The position numbers and the translations under genes are program-made. A stretch of DNA of 64,000 bases, taken from contig NC_058189.1 of NCBI RefSeq assembly GCF_907165205.1, positions 48,076,270 through 48,140,269 of the forward strand. Reading direction: 5' to 3'. The DNA comes from Coccinella septempunctata (lineage: Eukaryota; Arthropoda; Insecta; Coleoptera; Coccinellidae). Below are positions 23,017 through 34,503 of this stretch, in pieces. The notes beneath the pieces are model-generated. The model was not told the origin of the DNA, ran no database searches, and worked only from the letters and a program-made list of their open reading frames with translations. Positions within the stretch are counted from its first letter, which is position 1. The number at the start of each line of letters is the position of its first letter.

Positions 23017-25034
23017 GAAAAGTACTCCTGTTGTTGATTTATAGAATTGCGTTCGACCCCTTGACATGTTATCCTCATTTGGCCAACCTAAAAATCATCA
23101 GAAAATCCGTTTTAAACCTTCTGACTCTTGAAAGACAGAGAAGTTTTTACTCCGAATCCAATCGGTCGACGCACGCGAAAGACATTATATTTAAGTGACG
23201 AGGGCTTTATCCATAAAACGAAACAGGCCCGTCCCCCTGTCGCCAGTCATCAATCTTCATGGCGCGAACATCAGGAAAAGCGACCGTGTAAAAGCCTTCT
23301 ATCGCACTTTCAATTTGCAGTGATAAATATAAGGGCCTTCAAGGTAGACACATCTTTCACATTAGGGCCGTTCAGTGGTTATCCGGAGTGCATAACTCCT
23401 TTGTCGCGGAGTCTATAACAATGACTTTCCCTTTGTATCACGTGTCATCTCGAAAACGGCTAGGAGATGAACTGAATTTGTTGATGCACTCTTCAGCTCC
23501 CCCAACACTTCAGGAATTGATTGCAACACCTCTCAAGTGTGAACATGACGGCTCAGATGTGCGAAACTAGAAATGGGAATTTTTTGCGACTGTCTATCCA
23601 CCAGTACGATCTTCAGTCAGGTTTGGATTTCAGGAAAATATCTCTGTCAATGCGTCTGCCTGAAACTATCGAGAGATGATAGGTACCTGGGGTTTTCCGA
23701 TTGGTGGCATCTTGAACTGGCCGTTTCGAAAGCAACAAATGTATTTCTTAATAAACTGATTTCAGAATGGCAATTTCATTGTCGTTTCAATTATCCTGGC
23801 TTTGTTTACCGTTAAACTCCGTATAAATTCGATAAATGGTAAAAGTTGCAAGTAAAAGTAATAGCAACACAGCGAGTATCGATACTGACAAATAGAAGCA
23901 CGAGTAAAAGTTCAATCGCTGTGCGCTGTGGGTTCAATTCTCTGTGCGAGTAGAAGTTTAATTGTAGGTGCAAGTAGTTCAAATAAGAAAGCAAGATTGG
24001 GAGCCGGAAAATCCAGGTGTTAAGTTTTCGTTGGATCACACTGTATAAGAAACATCCACTTCCAAAGTGTGATAAATAAATTCAGTACAAGGAATGGGTC
24101 GAAAGTGCTTAAGTGAATAATCGATAGATTCCAGAAATAACGCTCGGTTATCTTTCCAAGTGATTAATTCTGTGCTGGAAAAATCTGGTTTTCTAATTCA
24201 CAGTTGAACGGAGCATTTAATGGTTCCCGCACATTTTGCATTCAAAAGATGCATAAATGCTGAATTCATGGAACAGAATTAATTAACCAATACCGAATCC
24301 ACATTTCATATAATTTGATTTATGTGCGATTAGAGAGTTGCTCGAATTGCCTTTTCTCTGTTTATGACTCGCATATTCAAGGCAACATTTCGATCAGACA
24401 AAGGAAAGAAATTTTGACTAATATGTGTGGAAACTTTTTTAGAATTGCATTCTTCCATCGAAAGAACGAAAAGGTTTCACTGAATTACCTCCACTAGCGA
24501 AAAAAGCCTAGATGGGCCAGATGCCTAGGGTTCATTATTGGAAATATTAATCACAAACAAGTTATGGACACTCCACTCAACTCACAAACATTTTTTCAGC
24601 ATATTTGCATCGACCGAGACCATTCTTGAAAACATTTCTCGAATTTTCAGATCACATCACTCATCATTGTCTTTTTAACCTAAAATCCAGTGGTGGGGAA
24701 TCCACCAGGAACAAGGCCTACACACCACTTACTTACACTAATGTTTGGGTACAATAGTAACAACTGCTTCCACGTCAATCTCTCAAGTTTCTTGAATATT
24801 TCTGACAATTATGTCCGATCCTCTTCAATCATATTCCGAATGAAATCAATGTTTTTTTTTCTGTCTCCCTCTGCTCAGGAGTTGGAAAATTGTCATTTAA
24901 GGAAAGTCAACCATGCTGACTGTCATTGAAGCATAGCTTTATAGAAAAAAAAATAACATTTGGAACTGAGCTAAGCTAAATACATACTTCGCTTCAATTA
25001 AAATGCAAATTAGTACCTATCTCGCTTTTATTTG
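23017..25034. other. Unique spacer, no gene recognised
   Basis: About 23100-23560 has higher GC and two overlapping unrecognised frames (96 and 60 codons). A 60-bp portion at 23840-23960 has tandem-like AGTAGAAGT/AGTAAAAGTT words. No domain, splice structure or repeat partner is apparent. Confidence 0.35.
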
Positions 25035-25221
25035 CTTTAATTTTAATTTTAGTTCTTTCTTACGGTTTATCAGTAAAAAATGAATTTCGGAATATAGTTT
25101 TTAATTTATTACTGAATCTTTTTCGACTACAAGATATCACCCACGTCTTTCAGTTTTCTCATTATGACCACTACGTAACATAAAAATATCAAAAACGTTT
25201 TTTTTTCCACAAAAAAAAATT

Positions 25222-25925
25222 AGATGCGTTCACATGCCCCGTATTGCGGGTAAGTGTGCGCACCCTCACGGGGTAAGTGAACGCAGTCCTTAGTGAACCA
25301 CACATTCAAAACAAATTACAAAATAATATCATCAAAATGTTACAATATATTAGAGAAATGCTGTTTATTGTCAATACAGAAGCGCCTTTTTACGAGCACT
25401 GCATTATTGTTCGTGTTCACCATTCCTGGTGAACACAACACTTGATACATTCCCCTGTTGGTGGCTCTTCATATTTTTCTGAACAAATAGGACAATATTG
25501 ATCTAGTCTTAACCAAGAAAATCAACAATGTCATAATTTATTCCTCACTGAACAAATGCCCATATAATGAATCTATGCGCACACTAACCCGCGCACTTTC
25601 CCCAGTAAGCCAAAATTTGAATTGAGCAGCTAAGAGAACCTAAAATTTTTTATTATATATTTATGCGCAGTGTTAAACATAACACTGTCGGACTCGGAAC
25701 TTGGACCTGGCAGAATTTGCAGAGATGCTAAAAATTAACAAGAAAACTAGTGAATTTGAGTGATTGCAAATAAAAAGTTAACGAAACGCCGCACGGCGCA
25801 CTCCTATGAAAAACTAATTTGGCGATTCTGCGCCCTTGCTTCACCCAAATTAACCCCTCCATCATGAATTGCATAGTCGAGATATACGCACTGCGCACGC
25901 TTACCCACTGCGCTCAGTTACCCCG
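25222..25925 (-). mobile_element. Decayed DNA transposon with GGGGTAA-type ends
   Basis: The left side has GGGTAAGTGTGCGC and GGGGTAAGTGAACGCAGT. The right side, read inverted, has GGGGTAACTGAGCGCAGT followed by GGGTAAGCGTGCGC. These form imperfect subterminal inverted repeats. It sits inside a family D repeat. On the minus strand it keeps a short Cys-rich transposase tail (25417-25506). The exact ends are uncertain by about 15 bp. Confidence 0.6.
25417..25506 (-). pseudogene. Cys-rich C-terminal fragment of a DDE transposase
   Basis: A 29-codon frame reads DQYCPICSEKYEEPPTGE and then CIKCC, ending EW and a stop. The CPIC...CIKCC pattern is the zinc-binding tail seen at the end of many pogo/Tigger-like and related DDE transposases (CxxC spaced from CxxC, then W/H). 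No catalytic domain remains within the element. The superfamily assignment is tentative. Confidence 0.5.
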
Positions 25926-26013
25926 AATGACTCTATATCTTTTTATCAGGGCCGACTAGGAAAAAATAGTATAGGACAAAAGTGTTTCTTTTGATCTCAA
26001 AATACTCACCCTG

Positions 26014-27275
26014 TATAGTATTTTAACCGAGATTTTAACTATTTTCGTTCAAAATACAAATTACAAAATATGTTGTGGTATAAGGTTATGCTAGTAGAAA
26101 GGAACTAGTGATTACCACTACAGGCCGATTTGCCTTGAAAAACCCCATAATTAAATGAATTTCATAAATACCGAGGCCAAAAACAGTACTCTTCGCTATC
26201 GATGAGTGCTAACTTCACTTTTGTCATCTGTCAGTATTCTCAAACTGACGTAGATTCTTTAACAACAAGATGTCAGAAATAATGGAAAATTATCATCGCC
26301 TACTAGATAAGTCCAACAGAAAGAGCAATGCCCTCGTAAATTCCCCCTGCGACACAAGAAAATCCTGAAAAATCGTGATTTTTATTATTCTTCGTTGCCA
26401 GAAAATAAACCAAAACTTGTATCGGCTTTTCTTTATCTCCTCTGTTTTCCGAGATTCTTTCACCATACTCATATCGAATATCGGGCAGACTCTACTTCTG
26501 TTAACCTTCCCCCCCTACAAAAATACGAGATTTGTTCCTTTCTTCATTTCTCCTTGTAGTCGACAATCGACAGTCGTAGTCATTTCAATTCAAAGGCTTT
26601 TCACCGTGCTGCTGGGTCTATTTCGTGATTCCACTGCCTGGCTTTTGCATCGAAACTGGTTGACAAAGATCACGGACGATGCGCGATGTCAGTATGCGGA
26701 AAATGAACCGGTTGCGACCGCTGCTTGTGTATCGGAACCTCTTTAATTGATTGAATGTGGTATGATCGACCTTGGTGGGTATGGAAGTAAGTGTCACTCA
26801 CTCATAACAGAACTTGATCCGGATCGTATTATTCCAGGAAAGTAATTCACATTTTCACGAAGGATTAAGTCCTGCGTTGATTGAATTCGATTGAAGGAAA
26901 AACGCTAAGAATGTCACACGAAGGTTGGCTATTCACTGTTCTTCATTTCGTGTCAAATAACAAAGTTGCGAGTCAGAAAACGTCCCTATGAAGTCGATCT
27001 AACATCTAGACATTCTAGAATCAGAGGCCGCCTATCCTACATTTCTAATAAAACTAATAATGGGTAATGACATAAACAAGGTATCCCAGGATTAATGAGA
27101 ATAAATTTGTAAATATTTTCGGAACATCAAAATGAGATGAAAAGTTTCCAGGGACTAGGTAGGCATGTCCGGAAACGCTTCGTTGAAGAGTAACGTTGCT
27201 TCAAAGATGACCTCTTTGATTATGGATCTATTCAATTTTATGTGGGACATATACAGCGAAATAATATAATATATA
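26014..27275. other. Spacer, no gene recognised
   Basis: Unique sequence. A 123-codon plus-strand frame at 26375-26746 has no recognisable domain and no supporting splice or promoter signal, so I do not call it a gene. Confidence 0.35.
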
Positions 27276-28235
27276 CAGGGTGGTCCAGATCGTGACCAAG
27301 AAATTTTAACCACGTATTCTACATCAAAAATAAGCCCTAGTTTGTCATTTAAACATATGTCGAGAATTGTTTCCTCTCCGAGATACGGGGTGTTAAAATT
27401 ATAGAAAAAAAAAATGTTTTTCATCAATTACTTTCACACTGCTTGAAATATTTTTATGAAATTTGAGACATAGGTTTTGAGCGTCAAGGAGCACTTCTTG
27501 CATAATATCATTTCTTTTTTATTCTACCAGTGGCGTCCGTACTGCAGCGAGACTGGATATTTTCAGATAAAAAAATGATGCGCCACTGGTTTTTCCGACA
27601 ATTAAAATTACTATTTGAATCCTTATTTAATTTGGAGCAAATTCGATTTCTTGACTTTTTGCTGTACGAGGCACCGTTTCCGGTTAAAAAAATAAAACAC
27701 ATTCTCATGCATGAAGAAATCGCCAAAATTTGTTATAGCAAAAATAGTCTTCTTATTATTATTATGTACCTACCATATCAAATTTTGGCGATTTCTTCAT
27801 GCATGAGAATGTGTTTTATTTTTTTAACCGGAAACGGTGCCTCGTACAGCAAAAAGTCAGGGGACCGAATTTGCTCCAAATCGAATAAGGATTCAAATAG
27901 TGATTTTTATTGTCGGAAAAACCAGTGGCGTATCATTTATTTTTTTATCTGAAAATATTCAGTCTCGCTGCAGTACGGACGCCACTGGAAGAATAAAAAG
28001 AAAATGATATTATACAAAAAGTGTTCCTTGACGCTAAAAACCTATTTCTCAAATTTCATAAAAATCTTTCAAGCAGTGTGAAAGTTATTAATAAAAAAAA
28101 TTTTTTCTATAATCTTAACACCTCGTATCTCGGAGAGGAAACATTTCTCGACATATGTTTATATGACAAACTAGGGCTCATTTTTGATGTAGAATACGTG
28201 GTTAAAATTTCTTGGTTACGATCTGGACCACCCTG
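27276..28235. mobile_element. Highly symmetrical 960-bp foldback element with CAGGGTG ends
   Basis: Ends CAGGGTGGTCCAGATCGTGA and its complement, flanked by TA. The arms are 27276-27732 and 27779-28235, each 457 bp, with only scattered mismatches. The loop is 46 bp (27733-27778). Plus-strand ORFs of 140 and 76 codons and minus-strand ORFs of 72 and 90 codons are mirror readings of the arms. The equal arm lengths suggest a young insertion or recent arm-to-arm correction. It lacks a transposase. Confidence 0.93.
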
Positions 28236-28436
28236 TATATTATTCGAATAAAGATTCACCTTAAACTCATTTTCCCACTGATATTCAAGGCCTGAATAAA
28301 AGTTATGGTGGAGAATAAAAAAAGGTTTGTAACTTCATCCCTCTGTAGCTATCGTGGATAAGTAAAAGATTGTGTTCTAGGTGGATCTGTATTTGAATAA
28401 TGCCGTTACAAAATATCATTTGTTGATCTCTGCGAA

Positions 28437-28490
28437 AATTTCTATTTTCTGGATGATAATGCACTGCCACATAGATCTCACCAGGCTGGA
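28437..28490 (+). pseudogene. Tiny Tc1-like transposase remnant (second catalytic Asp block)
   Basis: The frame reads NFYFLDDNALPHRSHQ, which lines up with NFIFMDDNARPHRAR of the Tc1-like elements in this window. Downstream sequence is out of frame, with no clear third catalytic block. It is from a different and older family than the three Tc1 copies. Confidence 0.5.
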
Positions 28491-29324
28491 GGAAATTGGG
28501 ATGTATTATTCTACATCTAGCATCACCTTCAATAACTTTGGTGCCCACAGACCATAGCCAAAAATGCTTCAACAGCTCTGAGATCCTTTGCCACAATTAT
28601 GGCAACAAATTTGGCAGGAGTTCATACTATATATTGAGTGTAAATAGAAATATGAACTTCAAGAATTTCGGTTTTTCGTAAAATTTAAAACTTTTCCAAA
28701 TATTGTATTTTGAGAATACATCCTTTCTGTGATATATTAATTCCTATCCTTGAGTTTACACGAGCAGTTCATATATTGTTGTAACAAAAATTAATTGAGT
28801 GTAGCTCAATAAACATATAAACGTCTGACATAAGTATTCGATTGTGTTGTAATCATTTTACTCACTGGAATCCCGGAACAAATGCCAAGTGTAATGATAG
28901 ATATATTTGTGTGGAAATTACTGGATAATTTAGTGATGAAACGAGCGTTATTTCATCGGAGCAAATAATAGACCTTCAGTGGTAACTTATTTTATAACTT
29001 TCGTTTTTGTTGAAGGCATTCTTCCAATTATTGGACGGAGACATTCAATTGGTAAAACGCTGTACCCCTGATTGAAACACCATTATGATGAAGTTTGTGA
29101 GAATTATGTGAAGGTATATGTAGAAAACTCGGTTTTATAATATTATGTATTTGCGAACAAAATGTTCTTGATAAATGCTGTCCTTACAAGCTGTTCTACA
29201 TGTGTATCAATTCGTATATTTCCCCTCTTAATTAAATAATATCAAAATAAAAACATCAAATTTCCTCTCTTACCTATTGTTACGTTCTTGGTGGCAATAT
29301 TTTTAATAATATACGCTATTATGG
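28491..29324. other. Spacer, nothing recognised
   Basis: AT-rich unique sequence with no recognised feature. Confidence 0.4.
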
Positions 29325-29993
29325 AAAAACTCACAAATAGGTAAAGTTACAAATTCAAATAGAAGTTCAATCAAAACTTAATTTATTCAAATGTCAACCT
29401 ATTTATTTCGTGTTAATCATGTAGAGCAGATAAAATGATCAAAAAATATATTCAAACTTTTTCTGTAAAGTGAATAGTTTCAGAAACATGAACGAAAAAG
29501 TGCATTTTTCCGTAAGAACCAACGATAAGTAATTAATTAAGCTGAGAGAATATGGTAACTTTGGAAACTAGCACTTATCTAATTGTGTATTTTTGAGTTT
29601 TCTTTCGTGTTGCCACACAACTACTTGATTATTTTGAGAAAAATGTATCTATTAGTTGAGTCTCCCTTTGAAATTTAAATAATTTAATTTTATTGGAAGC
29701 GAGTACTAATTATGAGTAAAAGAAATCTTTTTGTCTTTCATTGGTCAATCTAGTTAATTAAATTCGTCAAAAAAATCAAAGCCAATAATTATCGTTGGTT
29801 CCTACGGGAAAATACACTTTTTCGTCCATATTCCTGAAACTATTCACTTTACAGAAAAAGTTTAAATACATTTTTTGCTCATTTTAACCGGCTTTACATG
29901 ATGAACAAGAAAAAAGATACGTTGCCATCTGAAAAAATTAAGTTTTGATTGAACTTCTATTTGAATTTTTAACTTTAATTTTTGAAGACCCTG
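29325..29993. mobile_element. Foldback element, left end eroded, right end GACCCTG
   Basis: The left arm (about 29332-29530) and right arm (about 29805-29990) are reverse complements; AGAAGTTCAATCAAAACTTA and its complement are the clearest part. The right terminus is CTTCAAAAAT-complement followed by ACCCTG and TA. The matching left terminus is degraded. The central ~270 bp does not pair well. Confidence 0.75.
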
Positions 29994-30326
29994 TATATCA
30001 GATTGCTAAAAATACAGATGTAACTTATGATCCAATAAGTTGACAAGAGCTGGACAAAATTTGGTTTTGATACATTCATTAGAAAACTAGTATCAGCTAT
30101 TTTAGTGAGCACCTACAGCTGTCAAAATTTTAGGAATAAGTCGAATATCTCAGAATCGGTGCTATATAGGACCATTTTAAGTTACCTCAAGTTTTGACAA
30201 GGAATTCAAAACTACAATAGTATAAGGGGTGTTCCATTTAAAATAAGAAAGTTTATACCAACAGGGAAAAAACGGAGCACGATTACAGACAAGTTTTGTA
30301 TTTAACTTTTTCTTCGAACTCCTTTG
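29994..30326. other. Spacer, nothing recognised
   Basis: No feature seen apart from a short run with insect-TE-like wording (TTCCATTTAAAATAAGAAAG). Confidence 0.35.
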
Positions 30327-30912
30327 ATTGGGAATACTCCTTCTGACGAAAATGATTTTTTATGAAAAATCTTCGAAACGTCACATTTTGAAATAACCAT
30401 TTCAACCGTTTCCCAAAAAAAATTATTTTAAGCACTTAAAAATGAAACATAAAAATGGGTATTTAAAGTTTAAAGCGTTTTGTGAGAATTGCACAAGTTG
30501 GCAACATCGACTGAAATATGCCTTGATAATAAAGGACAACAAATGCATTATCTTGATGAGATAGACAAAGATGGCTGTCTATGAAGTCTGCGACGAACGA
30601 GGATGGTCGTAAAATTTTATAGGATTTTCATGGCCGGTTGCAGTTGAAGCTCGCCAGTAAATATGCGCCTGTAGATCAACAGCTGTAATTTTATAAACAA
30701 GCTGATCGGACATTGTTCTTTTCATTGTCTTGTATGCGCTGTTGCCAAATCGTAAACTCTGCACAAAGCGATTTAAAGTTTGAAACCCCATATTTGAAGG
30801 ATGATTTTGAATAGTTTCCGCGGTGAATTTGAAAAAATCATGAATAACTCATAATTATTCAGTTTAAACTTGCGTATGCAGTGATAACCCAAATTGAGGA
30901 GTATTCCCCATT
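30327..30912 (-). mobile_element. MITE family A, copy C (inverted)
   Basis: Reverse-complement copy: starts ATTGGGAATACTCCTTCTGA and ends AGGAGTATTCCCCATT. All family landmarks are present, including the segment with AATGTCCGATCAG. It is close to copy A. The minus-strand 70-codon frame (30579-30791) overlaps the same body as the ORF of copy A but is not length-conserved. Confidence 0.87.
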
Positions 30913-30934
30913 ACCACAATAAGGTATAGGGACA

Positions 30935-31030
30935 CCCTGTACATTAGACTGAGTTTCTACATTGACCTTGGCCTTTCGCACGTGTGTCCGCCTTTTCAAC
31001 TTCCATTTAGGATAAAAACTACTCTGTATG
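30935..31030 (-). repeat. Short repeat fragment with CACCCTG terminus
   Basis: Begins ACACCCTGTACATTAGACTG. Its complement, with CAAGGTCAATGTAGAAACTC, resembles 3350-3410 inside the TGTCAGA-rich foldback element. It is therefore a fragment of a repeat whose sequence is also embedded there. Confidence 0.5.
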
Positions 31031-31570
31031 AATTCAGTGTTTATCAAGCTTCAAGCAAAATGAAATTCCCCTTTTTCCTTTCATTATTCTGAAATAATAT
31101 TCAAATATGTTATATGTTACGTCCCTAATGTAATAGAATTGTTATGAGGCAAATGAAACAACGAAACAAATTCGAATTCGCTTATTTGTTTATCTGTTTT
31201 GCGGGGATGAGGCAGACTTTCAGAACGAAAAATTTCATATGCAAATTGAACCCGAATAAACAATGAACATCAACCGCGAAAGTTTGGTTAAATTCTAATG
31301 AGGAATGTACATTTCCAGTGAACGAAAATTTAAATTGCACAGACCATGAAAATCGAATAGACGACTTTTTCTCTTCTTATCATTAATTCAATTTAAATTT
31401 CGTGAATGTAGACAATAGATGTGAGAGTTTATACAGTCTGATTAGAAATAATGATAAATATGGTATAAGTGATACGAATAAAATAAAATCTATCTCTTCC
31501 TGAGAAAATAACTAGAATACAGACGCCAGAAATATGAGAGAAAAGATTTTAAAAAACTTTTTATACTTAC
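31031..31570. other. Spacer, nothing recognised
   Basis: AT-rich unique sequence. Confidence 0.4.
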
Positions 31571-31693
31571 GGTGTGTTTATGCAGAGTAACTGATACCTA
31601 AAAAAGGGGCCAATCTAATTGGCAGATGGCGCGTTTGCCATCTGCCAAAAGATTGGTCCCTATCAGTTCCTAGTAACTCTGCATAAACTCACC
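31571..31693. mobile_element. Very short palindromic MITE (~123 bp)
   Basis: Ends GGTGTGTTTATGCAGAGTAA and its near-complement pair along almost the whole length. The centre GGCAGATGGC/GCCATCTGCC closes a 6-base loop. It folds into a single hairpin. The superfamily is unknown. Confidence 0.75.
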
Positions 31694-32663
31694 ATTAACT
31701 ATATATGTACCTATATAAAAATACTTACATAATCTGCCGAAGGAATGTGATAACCTCTTCTTAAGTTTCTGCATCCGTGATAAAGCACCACTTTTTTTCT
31801 CCCGCATTGTAACACCTGTAGGTAGTCCCACGCCTGTAAATAAAAAAAAAGTTACCTACTTGACTTGGACAACGGTCTTAAAAAGTTTTCATTTGACGTC
31901 GCCATAATTTGTTAACAGCCTGAATTGCGAGCTGAATTGCTTTATGCAATGCATCATTTCATTATATGAGAATTATGGAAGAAAGACTGAATCTAATGTT
32001 TTTTCTAAGGATTCATCTCTCAGGAATGCCGTACATTATTGAAAGTAAAGGTACAGTAGAAGACCCTACCTCGGATACTATAACTTATATACGAAACTAT
32101 AGGAGCTAGCAAGAAAATTGTCAACCAAAAGTTGTTCTGGAAGAATCGGTTTTCAATAATACAATATGACTTATTCATTTGTATAAAGAGTGGCAATACA
32201 AAGTTGCCTTTTTTCAAATGGAACATCCTATATTTCATTCTACATTTGCAAAGGTCCCAAAAAGAAGAAATCAAGTATATACAATTTTATTGGCCTCAGA
32301 TTGCCCGTTTCAGATTTATTGATGATTTTCAGCAAAAATGGTCTTATATTCGAAATATAAAGTAGGTAACCTTCCTAGCCATCGGATTGCAGTTTTTACC
32401 AAAAAATTTGAGGAATATTCAACTTGTGAGTCCTTTTTATAAACAGATCATTTCTAAGAGTTAAAAAGCAGTGTTGCCATATTTTGAAATTCATTATTTC
32501 CCTTTTGCTTCGAATGGGACATCCCATATAAAATTGCATCATTATAAAACTCTTTAAATGACGAATCCAACCCATATATCATCACACACATAAAGCTAGA
32601 TTGTTTTTAAAGCGTCTGGCAATATTGTCTTTTTTTTGAAGCCGAATAAAGGTTGAATAACTA
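31694..32663. other. Spacer, nothing recognised
   Basis: AT-rich. A stretch around 32200-32540 with AAATGGAACATCCTATAT and GAATGGGACATCCCATATA could be an internal fragment of another CAGGGTG-type repeat, but no ends were found. Confidence 0.35.
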
Positions 32664-32783
32664 CAGTGGAACTCCCCTAACTCGAACTTCCCTATCTCGA
32701 AGAATTCCACAAGTCGAATTTCCTACAGAAACAAAAAGTCAAAGTACTGGCCCTTGGAGATTCGAGTTAGGGAAGTTCCACTG
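32664..32783. mobile_element. Short pogo/Tigger-like MITE (120 bp)
   Basis: Ends CAGTGGAACTCCCCTAACTC and its near-complement, flanked by TA at 32662-32663 and 32784-32785. Start CAGTGGAAC with TA duplication fits pogo/Tigger-type elements. No coding capacity. Confidence 0.8.
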
Positions 32784-33184
32784 TATAACAATGTCGTAAA
32801 CTTACATTTAAAATGTGCAATTGTACTTACAAAAGCATTGTTAAGTTTGTTCATTTATAAACATTTTGTTTCAAGTCATGTGCAGAAGTTGGGTGTACCA
32901 TATTTTTTGAGGTCCCTCACATAAATATATCAGCTGTTCCTCAAAATATCCATAAAAATAATGTTTGGTGACAAAATTGAAATTTGAAACTTATTTCTTT
33001 CCTGAAGCTCTTCCATATTCTCTCAGAGTAAGATCGATAATTTTTTTTTTAAATGTACGTTTCCAAAATACTTATTCCTATTCGTTCTTCTAAACAATTA
33101 TTGTTAGGAAACAAAAAAACTCCGAAAACAAAATTCATGTATTACACTTTTTATAAAAACTATCAAACGAACAACCTGTGATGA
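32784..33184. other. Spacer, nothing recognised
   Basis: AT-rich, no recognised feature. Confidence 0.4.
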
Positions 33185-33585
33185 TATACATTGCGAGTCT
33201 TTGACACTTACAAAATATTCTAACAGTAGATTCTTGAGGTCAAAACAAACACTTTTTACCTTTACAATTTTTTCCGAATTGGCTCGGTTCAAAAGATAGA
33301 GGCTGCTGAAAAACCATTAAAAATGTGATTTTTAGTTTTATCTCACAAACGGTTTTATCGAATGAAATTAATTTCGGGATATAATTTTATTAGTTTTTCA
33401 TTTATTTGATGGATCTTTTTCGATATCGATGAGATATCACCCACGTCTTCCAGTTTTCCCACTATAACGATTACGTACAATGAAAATACCAAAAATTCAA
33501 AGAACCCAACAATTGAAACTAAGTTGAACACTATCTAATGAATATTTGAACGTTTTGTAAAATAAAAGTGTACTTATTTTCTTGT
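33185..33585. repeat. Dispersed repeat family D, copy 3
   Basis: Starts GAGTCTTTGACACTTACAAA and continues through ACAGTAGATTCTTGAGGTCA, the cleanest left terminus in the window apart from the copy at 47578. The body matches 18120-18450, including AAAATACCAAAAATTCAAAG. The right end is missing. Confidence 0.7.
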
Positions 33586-34503
33586 ATATTGTCCTGGCGG
33601 ACACCCAGTACATTGATTTATATAATTTTTTCAGAAACTTTGAAAACCTTTCGGCATTTCACGATTTCACGCTGCCAAGTATCTACACAAATATAAGTGA
33701 GCCGAACTGTCCTCCAGAATAATCACACAAAATCCCCGAAAGTTCGGTCGTATCTCGTGTTATGTCACATCGGTCGCGTCGCTTATTATTTTCGGAATAT
33801 AAAGAAATCCCACCGCATTAGTATCGAATTGGCTGGGGCATCCTATTCCTTTGGGAAATGCGACCCGAACTCGGCAAACTTTCAGTACGTCGCGTGTTTA
33901 AGTTGCGCCCCGTTTCGATTCGGCAGATTCGTGTTCATTTCACGGCGATTGAACAACCAAAAGAGACAGTCTGGTTGGCGTATCCTTGGATTAATATGGT
34001 GAAAACTGATCATTCAGTTTGTTAGGAGTTTGCGATTCGAGAACTGCTGCTTCGAGCTATCGATTGAAGGGATAGTTGAACTGAAGCAGGGTGGAAGATT
34101 ATCCATGCTTTTATAGAGGAATATACCATGTTATGGTGTCTTCAAGAGGCAGCTAAAGCGAAATCAAATAATGGCGCGAGTAATGCACAACAATCGTGTT
34201 ATGCTCAATTTTCAAGAAGTTGGAACCAAAAGTATGCACGAAATTCTTTGTGTGTTCTTTACTATTTCGACCAATTTCTGCGACAGGGAAAGTGCAGTCC
34301 ATGTCTCTCATGTTTATGGGCGAAGTACTGTTAGGAAAGCACATCATGGGGATCATATTTTGAATATGCCGCTATTTTTACAGCTTTCACATGAACAACA
34401 GGCATTTTTTGGCAGATGCCAACCAAAACTATACCATTGATAAAAATGGATAGTTTTTAATGATAATGATAATAATAATGAGTACCTACAGAATGGAAGT
34501 TCA
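33586..34503. other. Unique block, GC-richer at 33690-34010, no gene recognised
   Basis: The block has several unrecognised frames (up to 101 codons, 33697-34002) and no repeat partner. It ends in a short ATAATG-type microsatellite at about 34459-34480 just before the LINE. It is a candidate for conserved non-coding DNA. Confidence 0.3.

Larger units (their letters stand above)
25035..26013. repeat. Dispersed repeat family D, copy 2, split by an insertion
   Basis: The left part (25035-25205) matches 18190-18390, with shared ATCACCCACGTCTT-like and CAGTTTTCTCATTAT words. The right part (25930-26013) matches 18660-18730 and ends CTCACCCTG before TA. The interval between them is another transposon (25222-25925). 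Confidence 0.65.

Noticed and set aside
26375..26746. 123-codon ORF as a host gene
   Set aside because: No domain, splice signal or repeat-independent support; such lengths are expected by chance in 64 kb.
27508..27952. ORFs of 140 and 72 codons as genes
   Set aside because: They are mirror readings of the two arms of the foldback element at 27276-28235.
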